From NCBI GenBank assembly GCA_003497765.1, contig DNNY01000052.1:1-9943 (forward strand): a DNA stretch of 9,943 nt, given 5' to 3'. The notes below the pieces were generated by a model. The model was given only the letters and a program-made list of their open reading frames with translations, did no database searches and was not told where the DNA came from. Shown here in pieces: positions 5,424 through 9,943 of this stretch (within the stretch, counting starts at the first letter, position 1; each line of letters opens with the position of its first letter). The stretch comes from Oceanospirillaceae bacterium (GTDB lineage Bacteria > Pseudomonadota > Gammaproteobacteria > Pseudomonadales > Balneatricaceae). The translations under genes and the position numbers were made by a program.

Positions 5424-7451
5424 ATGGCCTTACGACTAGGTATTGATACAGGTGGCACCTATACTGATGCGGTCTTAGTAGACGATGCCAATCAAGTCCT
5501 GTTGGCGGTAAAAAGTTTAACTACACGGCATGATCTAACCATTGGTATTGGTCAATCTTTGCGCAAAATACCAAGCCAATATATAAGCCAGATTGAATTA
5601 GTTTCCCTCTCAACCACCCTCACAACCAATGCTGTTGTAGAAGGCAACGGAGCACCAATATGCGCCCTGCTAGCAGGTTTAAGTGATACACAGGTCACTA
5701 AAAGTGGTCTTCGAGACATCTTAGAAGATGAGCAAATTATTCTTTTATCTGGAGGGCATAACGCCAGCGGGCAAGCCCTTGAGGCATTGGATGAAGAAGC
5801 CGCCAAAGCAGCGATTCTAGCCAATAAGGACAAAGTATCAGCATTTTCTGTTTCAGCCCAGTTTGGGGTGCGCAATCCAGCCCATGAATTACGCTTACAA
5901 GCATTGGTCAGAGAGCTTACAGGTATGCCTGTAACTTGTGGCCATGAGTTAGCGACGAGTCTAGGCGCCCCAAGACGAGCTCTCACAGCTAGTTTAAATG
6001 CCCGCATGATCCCTTTTATTCAAGCCTTGATCACGGCTGTGCAGGTCATTCTAGAAGAACTGGCTATCACCGCACCATTAATGATTGTTAAAGGTGATGG
6101 TTCCATGGTCAATGCAGCTACAGCTTTGGTACACCCCGTCACAACTATCTTATCTGGGCCAGCAGCTAGTGTTATTGGCGCCTGCGCTATGTCTGGCGCC
6201 GAAAATGCCATTATTGCGGATATGGGTGGCACCACGACGGATATTGCCATTGTAACCAATGGCCAGCCTGAGCTGGCCGCTGAAGGTGCCCGCGTCGGCG
6301 ATTGGCAACCCATGGTGGAAACTGTCAAGGTCTATTCCATTGGTCTGGGTGGTGACAGTGAAGTACGTTTCCATGGTGGTAATATTAAGCTGGGCCCACG
6401 TAGGGTAGTGCCACTAAGCCTATTATGCCACCAGTACCCTCATCTATTACCGCGCTTACAAGCTCATTTAGCTGACGCACCTAGTCCCAGGCATAATCGC
6501 TTTATTACTCGCTTAGAGCACAATGAAGCGCTCTTAAAGCAAATGAATTATGATGAGCGCCAAGCATGGGAGCTCCTTGAACAAGGCCCTGCTGAGCTAG
6601 AGATACTGGTAGAACAGAATAAGCATCTGGCCAAAGCTATGGCTCGTCTAGAACGCAAAGGCATGGTTATCTATTCTGGCTTTACTCCCTCTGATGCGGC
6701 TCATGTTTTGGGCAAAAGCAACCATTGGCATACAGAAGCAGCCACTATAGCGGCGCAAATATGGGCCCGTCAGATGCGCCATTTATATGGTTTAGGGCAA
6801 TGGCAACAAGGCAATGCCATAGAGCCTGCGGAACGGGTATTTGGCCTTATGCATGATGCCATTTGCCAAACTCTGCTCGAAGCTGGGCTGCATCAGGAAA
6901 ACCTTCTTAATGAGGCCCGCTCACGCCATCTGGCAGAGCTTTTGGGCAAACTTATTCTAAAAGGCGGTCAAAAGGAAGACCAACAAGCTCTATTTGGTAT
7001 TAATTTTGCCAATAGCCATCCCTTAGTGGCTGTTGGCGCACCGGCAGCAACTTACTACTCCCAGGTAGCTGAAAACCTTAATATGCAGCTGCAATTGCCT
7101 GCATATGGCCATGTGGCCAATGCTCTAGGTGCCGTTATGGGTGCTGTTGTACAACGGGCAGAAATTGCCATTACCCAACCCACGGAAGGTATATTCCGGG
7201 TGTTTAATAAACAGCAGCCCTTTGATTGCACCGATTTAGCCGATGCTTACAGTCGAGCTGAAGCACTAGTGACAGAAGAAGCCTCTGCTCTGGCTAGTGA
7301 CGCGGGTGCAGAAAATATTAAGGTACGTATTCGACACCAGAAAAAGCATATTACCTCGGAAACAGATGGGGATATATTTGTTGAAGCCAAAATTACCGCT
7401 ATCGCTTCTGGCACACCTGATCTTCATCAGAACACCAAAGCAGCCATGTAA
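5424..7451 (+). CDS. Stand-alone hydantoinase/oxoprolinase A-type protein (HyuA-like)
   Basis: This is an ASKHA-fold protein of the hydantoinase A/5-oxoprolinase family, whose members usually use ATP to open cyclic amides or carboxylate ketones. It has 675 residues from the ATG at 5424. The N-terminal domain begins MALRLGIDTGGTYTDAVLVD (phosphate loop GIDTGGTYTD, 6-15), then STTLTTNAVVEGNGAP (63-78). The second domain has KGDGSMVN (223-230), SGPAASVIGA (244-253), ADMGGTTTDIAIV (265-277), YSIGLGGDSEV (304-314), GFTPSDAAHVLG (419-430) and YGHVANALGAVMGAV (561-575). All nucleotide-binding motifs look intact. No HyuB-type partner lies in the window, so it is a lone A subunit. An ATG ten codons upstream (5394) is less likely because family members begin at MxLRLGIDTGG; neither start has a good ribosome site. 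The beta-hydroxyacid dehydrogenase follows after 119 bases on the same strand. Substrate unknown. Confidence 0.85.
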   Translation: MALRLGIDTGGTYTDAVLVDDANQVLLAVKSLTTRHDLTIGIGQSLRKIPSQYISQIELVSLSTTLTTNAVVEGNGAPICALLAGLSDTQVTKSGLRDILEDEQIILLSGGHNASGQALEALDEEAAKAAILANKDKVSAFSVSAQFGVRNPAHELRLQALVRELTGMPVTCGHELATSLGAPRRALTASLNARMIPFIQALITAVQVILEELAITAPLMIVKGDGSMVNAATALVHPVTTILSGPAASVIGACAMSGAENAIIADMGGTTTDIAIVTNGQPELAAEGARVGDWQPMVETVKVYSIGLGGDSEVRFHGGNIKLGPRRVVPLSLLCHQYPHLLPRLQAHLADAPSPRHNRFITRLEHNEALLKQMNYDERQAWELLEQGPAELEILVEQNKHLAKAMARLERKGMVIYSGFTPSDAAHVLGKSNHWHTEAATIAAQIWARQMRHLYGLGQWQQGNAIEPAERVFGLMHDAICQTLLEAGLHQENLLNEARSRHLAELLGKLILKGGQKEDQQALFGINFANSHPLVAVGAPAATYYSQVAENLNMQLQLPAYGHVANALGAVMGAVVQRAEIAITQPTEGIFRVFNKQQPFDCTDLADAYSRAEALVTEEASALASDAGAENIKVRIRHQKKHITSETDGDIFVEAKITAIASGTPDLHQNTKAAM

Positions 7452-7455
7452 CTGA

Positions 7456-7470
7456 TGACAAATTTTGTCA
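7456..7470. promoter_or_regulatory. Perfect palindrome TGACAAATTTTGTCA (candidate operator)
   Basis: Seven-base arms TGACAAA and TTTGTCA flank a single T, starting five bases after the HyuA-like stop codon. The form fits a dimeric regulator site (the LysR T-N11-A layout, or a GntR-type site). As RNA its loop would be too tight and no U-tract follows, so a terminator role is unlikely. It lies about 100 bp upstream of the dehydrogenase start. Confidence 0.4.
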
Positions 7471-7560
7471 CCCCATACGCCTAAAATAAATTGGGCTTAC
7501 CCACGTTGCTCTTAAATCCTGTTTTATCTAATCTAGATAGCTAATTGTTATATATGCTTT

Positions 7561-7568
7561 GGGGAAAG
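7561..7568 (+). promoter_or_regulatory. Start-deciding ribosome binding site of the dehydrogenase gene
   Basis: GGGGAAAG precedes ATG (7571) at a normal distance. The in-frame TTG at 7559 overlaps the first G of this site and therefore cannot use it, so the protein begins MKVGFIGLGN. Confidence 0.65.
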
Positions 7569-7570
7569 AC

Positions 7571-8539
7571 ATGAAAGTTGGATTTATCGGCTTAGGTAAT
7601 GTGGGTAGTAAGTTATCTGGTAGCCTATTGCGCAATGGCTATGACCTTATGGTGCGTGACTTAAACCAAGAATTGGTAGACAGTTTTGTGGCCCGTGGGG
7701 CCACAGCAGCGCCATCTCCTCAATATATGGCCTCTCACTGCGATATTATTATTACCTGTCTGCCCTCTCCTGCTGCCTGTGCCACAGTAATGGAAGCAGA
7801 AGATGGCGTCATTTCTGGGCTTAGTGCTGGCAAAATTTGGCTCGAAATGAGCACCACCGATGAAGGCGAAGTCCGCCGTATTGGTGAACGCGTTAAAGCC
7901 ATGGGAGCGGAGCCAATTGACTGCCCCGTCTCCGGTGGTTGCCATCGCGCTGACACAGGCAATATTTCTATTTTTGCTGGCTGTAGTCGCGCAGCCTTTG
8001 AGCGAGCACTACCCATATTGACCACCATGGGCCGACGTATTTTGCATACCGGTGACTTAGGCACTGCCTCCAAACTAAAAGTTGTAACCAATTATCTGGC
8101 GACTGCCAATCTGATTTCCTTAGCTGAAGCCCTCACCACTAGTAAAGCTATGGGCCTTGATATGAATGTGGCCTATGAGGCAATCAAAGCTTCATCAGGT
8201 AACTCGTTTGTCCATGAAACAGAATCCCAAGTTATTCTTAACGGTTCTCGAGAGATTAACTTTACCGTCGATCTAGTGCTAAAGGATGTTGGGCTATTTG
8301 CCAACTTAGCCGAGCAAGCGGGTATGAAGCTAGATTTAGCCCCCATGCTGGTAGCTATTTTTCAACAAGCCCAAGATGAATTCGGCCCCAGAGAAAAATC
8401 TCCCAATATTATTCGCCGCTATGAAGAGCCACGCGGCCTAAAGGTATTAGGCCATGGCTTCCCCGCTGAAATGCAAGATGATGAGCCCGAAGAATCAGGC
8501 TACGAAGTAAAAATAGCTGGCCGCCAAGACGATTTCTAG
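7571..8539 (+). CDS. NAD(P)-dependent beta-hydroxyacid dehydrogenase (3-hydroxyisobutyrate dehydrogenase family)
   Basis: This is a cytoplasmic oxidoreductase that interconverts a beta-hydroxyacid and its semialdehyde or ketoacid. The Rossmann motif GFIGLGNVG (4-12) starts the protein. Asp30 ends the second strand (MVRD), but discriminating NAD from NADP is not safe. DCPVSGGCHRADTG (117-130) is the substrate-loop signature, usually D-x-PVSGG. HTGDLGTASKLKVVTNYL (159-176) holds the catalytic Lys170 and Asn174, aligned on the GarR-type motif. The all-alpha C-terminal domain follows. The 322-residue length exceeds the usual 290-300: about 45 C-terminal residues (SPNIIRRYEEPRGLKVLGHG onward, acidic DDEPEE, ending RQDDF) extend past the common core. 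It follows the HyuA-like gene co-directionally by 119 bases, with a palindrome and a weak promoter-like stretch between, so co-transcription is possible but not certain. Substrate unknown: hydroxyisobutyrate, tartronate semialdehyde, threonate and others are all possible. Confidence 0.88.
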   Translation: MKVGFIGLGNVGSKLSGSLLRNGYDLMVRDLNQELVDSFVARGATAAPSPQYMASHCDIIITCLPSPAACATVMEAEDGVISGLSAGKIWLEMSTTDEGEVRRIGERVKAMGAEPIDCPVSGGCHRADTGNISIFAGCSRAAFERALPILTTMGRRILHTGDLGTASKLKVVTNYLATANLISLAEALTTSKAMGLDMNVAYEAIKASSGNSFVHETESQVILNGSREINFTVDLVLKDVGLFANLAEQAGMKLDLAPMLVAIFQQAQDEFGPREKSPNIIRRYEEPRGLKVLGHGFPAEMQDDEPEESGYEVKIAGRQDDF

Positions 8540-8546
8540 AGGCCAG

Positions 8547-8562
8547 CAGCACTTCGGTACTG
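8547..8562. repeat. TTCG-tetraloop hairpin between dehydrogenase and transposase genes
   Basis: CAGCAC-TTCG-GTACTG folds as a six-pair stem (one C-A mismatch) closed by the very stable C(UUCG)G loop. It lies in the 30-base gap between the convergent stops. No U-tract follows on either strand, so it is a weak terminator candidate. Because it flanks a REP-type transposase gene it could also be a solitary palindromic element, but I found no second copy in the window. Confidence 0.35.
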
Positions 8563-8569
8563 AATTAAC

Positions 8570-9172
8570 CTAAATAATCCCACCACGGCGGGTACATTGG
8601 CGTATTTTATTTACACAGGAATCATCTAATTCAAGATTTAAGAAGGCCCTGTAATTATTGCCACGATCAATTTTATTTCTACCTAGCTGTTTATAAACAT
8701 CATGATGGGTAACAATAGTACTAGTGACTCTATGGCTATTTTCAGCATAACTAGACCAGCGATATTCATTAATATGACTAACTATACCGGTGCGGACAGG
8801 GTTATTCTCAATATAGGCATAACAATACAATAGATAGTCTTCATCCACGATTACACAATTCTGAAAACGACCGCCCCATAAACTGCCCGTTTGTTCGTAC
8901 TTATCATTAAAGTATTGGGCATACTGTTGGGCAATAGACTGCATCATGCGCGAAAGTCCCTTATCCACCAGAGGTGTAGCCAGCAAATGCAAATGATTGT
9001 GCAGCAAAACCCAAGCATGGATTTGTACTTGATGTGCTATGGAATAATTTTTAAGCAACAGTAAATAATGGTAGTAATCATTTTCGTCAAGAAAACAACT
9101 TCTGAAATTAGCTCCCCGGTGTATCACATGCTGCGTCATACCTGTGGGAGAATAGCGAGGGCGTCTAGGCAT
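8570..9172 (-). mobile_element. REP-associated tyrosine transposase (RAYT, Y1/IS200-like HUH family)
   Basis: This intact 200-residue coding sequence encodes an HUH single-strand nuclease of the TnpA-REP group, thought to process REP/BIME palindromes rather than to move as an ordinary insertion sequence. It opens MPRRPRYSPTGMTQHVIHRG, the usual N-terminus. The metal-binding HUH is His60-Leu61-His62 in LLHNHLHLLATP. Tyr84 in SIAQQYAQYFNDKY is the likely nucleophile. TGSLWGGRFQNCVI (95-108) and CYAYIENNPVRTGIV (117-131) are strong family signatures. The ATG follows AAGGAA at a normal distance. There is no TnpB partner, no target duplication and no matching terminal repeat, so I call the gene only and not IS ends. 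It lies opposite in direction to both neighbours, which suggests insertion between the dehydrogenase and rluB. The polar C-terminal 50 residues are poorly conserved in the family. Confidence 0.88.
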
Positions 9173-9196
9173 ACTACTTCCTTTTAGTACTAGTTC

Positions 9197-9254
9197 AACT
9201 TAAGTTTAGACCATAAAAACCGCTTCGCCAGAATTATTCCCTTGGCTTTAAGGG
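9197..9254. repeat. Palindromic elements upstream of the transposase gene
   Basis: Two separate structures lie between the transposase and rluB: AACTTAAGTT, a perfect 10-bp palindrome (9197-9206), and CCCTT-GGCTTT-AAGGG (9239-9254), a five-pair hairpin with a six-base loop. RAYT genes are often flanked by their own REP palindromes, and these are the only candidates on this side. They do not match the hairpin on the other side (8547-8562), so REP identity is not shown. Confidence 0.3.
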
Positions 9255-9304
9255 CAAGTTAAAACAGTACCACTGCTATTACTGCAAATGATGCCTATTT
9301 CATG

Positions 9305-9310
9305 TACAAT
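9305..9310 (+). promoter_or_regulatory. Candidate -10 box (TACAAT) for rluB
   Basis: TACAAT matches the -10 consensus at five of six bases. CTGCAA 17 bp upstream (9282-9287) is only a half match to a -35. Transcription would start near 9317, downstream of the alternative ATG at 9302 and upstream of the ATG at 9344. Confidence 0.3.
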
Positions 9311-9343
9311 GCACGCCTGATTAACTGTATTGATGGGATTATC

Positions 9344-9943
9344 ATGACAGACTCGCTTACCAACACCCCTCCTGAAGATGAAAAGCTACAAAAAGTGCTG
9401 GCCCGCGCTGGTATAGGCTCGCGCCGCGAAATGGAACGCTGGATATCTGCAGGCCGCGTCACCGTTAATGAGCAAGTTGCTTCCTTGGGTGATCGGGTTA
9501 CCTGGCGAGACAGGGTCTCTGTGGATGGCAAACCAGTTATGTTGCAATCAGCCAAAGATACTCAACGGCGGGTGCTTATTTATAATAAGCCCGAGGGTGA
9601 GATTGTCACCCGCTCTGATCCCGAAGGCCGACCCACTGTGTTTGATAAATTACCCCGTCTTAAAGGTGAGCGTTGGATAGCTATAGGCCGCCTTGATATT
9701 AATACCGCTGGCTTACTGTTATTTACCACCGATGGTGAATTAGCCAATGCCCTAATGCATCCATCGTCTGAAATTGAGCGTGAATATGCTGTGCGCGTAA
9801 TGGGCCATGTCACCATGGATCATGTTAATGCTATGCACCAAGGTGTATTACTAGAAGACGGTATGGCTCGCTTTACGGATATTCAAGAATTTGGCGGTGA
9901 AGGCATTAATTCTTGGTATCATGTGGTGATTATGGAAGGGCGT
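9344..9943 (+). CDS. rluB: 23S rRNA pseudouridine synthase, RluB type (partial, 3' end off window)
   Basis: This enzyme isomerises a uridine in 23S rRNA (U2605 in E. coli) to pseudouridine during large-subunit assembly. The first 200 codons are present and stay open to the window edge. An S4 RNA-binding domain occupies about residues 13-60 ([20 protein letters not shown]). [10 protein letters not shown] (81-90) is the RsuA-family motif II. Catalytic Asp118 lies in [19 protein letters not shown], followed by [12 protein letters not shown] (139-150). The RluB assignment over RsuA, RluE or RluF rests on the [14 protein letters not shown] S4 domain and motif wording, and is likely but not certain. 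An in-frame ATG at 9302 would add 14 residues, but it lies upstream of the predicted transcript start and has no ribosome site. The usual scpA-scpB neighbours are not present upstream; a RAYT transposase occupies that side. Confidence 0.92.
   Translation, partial: MTDSLTNTPPEDEKLQKVLARAGIGSRREMERWISAGRVTVNEQVASLGDRVTWRDRVSVDGKPVMLQSAKDTQRRVLIYNKPEGEIVTRSDPEGRPTVFDKLPRLKGERWIAIGRLDINTAGLLLFTTDGELANALMHPSSEIEREYAVRVMGHVTMDHVNAMHQGVLLEDGMARFTDIQEFGGEGINSWYHVVIMEGR

Noticed and set aside
5552..6328. Two long minus-strand open frames of about 150 and 100 codons inside the HyuA-like gene
   Set aside because: They lie wholly antisense to a gene with intact family motifs, have low-complexity Ala/Ser/Arg composition typical of antisense shadows, and have no ribosome sites or recognisable domains.
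8540..9343. Complete insertion sequence with defined ends
   Set aside because: No terminal repeats, target duplication or TnpB gene are visible; only the transposase gene is supported.

Overview
The window looks like chromosomal DNA from a gammaproteobacterium, probably a marine one. This is an inference from gene content and moderate GC (judged by eye), not from a database match. Supporting points are a MetA that keeps the enterobacterial catalytic residues and residue numbering, an RluB with its S4 domain, a REP-type Y1 transposase, strong GGAGG ribosome sites and compact gene packing. No tRNA, rRNA, CRISPR array or phage gene is visible.

Layout, left to right. Bases 1-710 (minus) hold the first 236 codons of a secreted branched-chain amino-acid-type ABC binding protein; the rest lies off the left edge. 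A 373-base divergent spacer follows. On the plus side it carries an extended -10 promoter, three TGTC blocks phased at 10 bp, and a leader that can fold in two exclusive ways around the metA ribosome site. metA (1084-2013, homoserine O-succinyltransferase) runs convergently into a minus-strand pair read 4016 to 2025: an EamA/DMT exporter followed by a PLP enzyme of the cysteine synthase fold that resembles Cds1-type L-cysteine desulfhydrase. A second divergent spacer, with a 9-bp inverted repeat, separates that pair from a secreted CE4 polysaccharide deacetylase (4180-5244, plus).

Next come a stand-alone hydantoinase/oxoprolinase A-type protein (5424-7451) and a beta-hydroxyacid dehydrogenase (7571-8539). 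They are co-directional, and the gap between them contains a perfect 7-1-7 palindrome. A single-copy-looking RAYT transposase (8570-9172, minus) lies between the dehydrogenase and rluB. rluB (from 9344, plus) is cut by the right edge after exactly 200 codons.

How the genes may work together. metA and the cysteine synthase-fold enzyme/exporter pair suggest a sulfur amino-acid neighbourhood: MetA commits homoserine to methionine, while the convergent pair could consume and export cysteine or related metabolites. The HyuA-like/dehydrogenase pair has no HyuB subunit nearby and its substrate cannot be read from sequence; it is the least explained part of the window. Several initiation codons were moved from upstream TTG or unsupported ATG codons to internal ATGs, on ribosome-site spacing, promoter position or the family's usual N-terminus.
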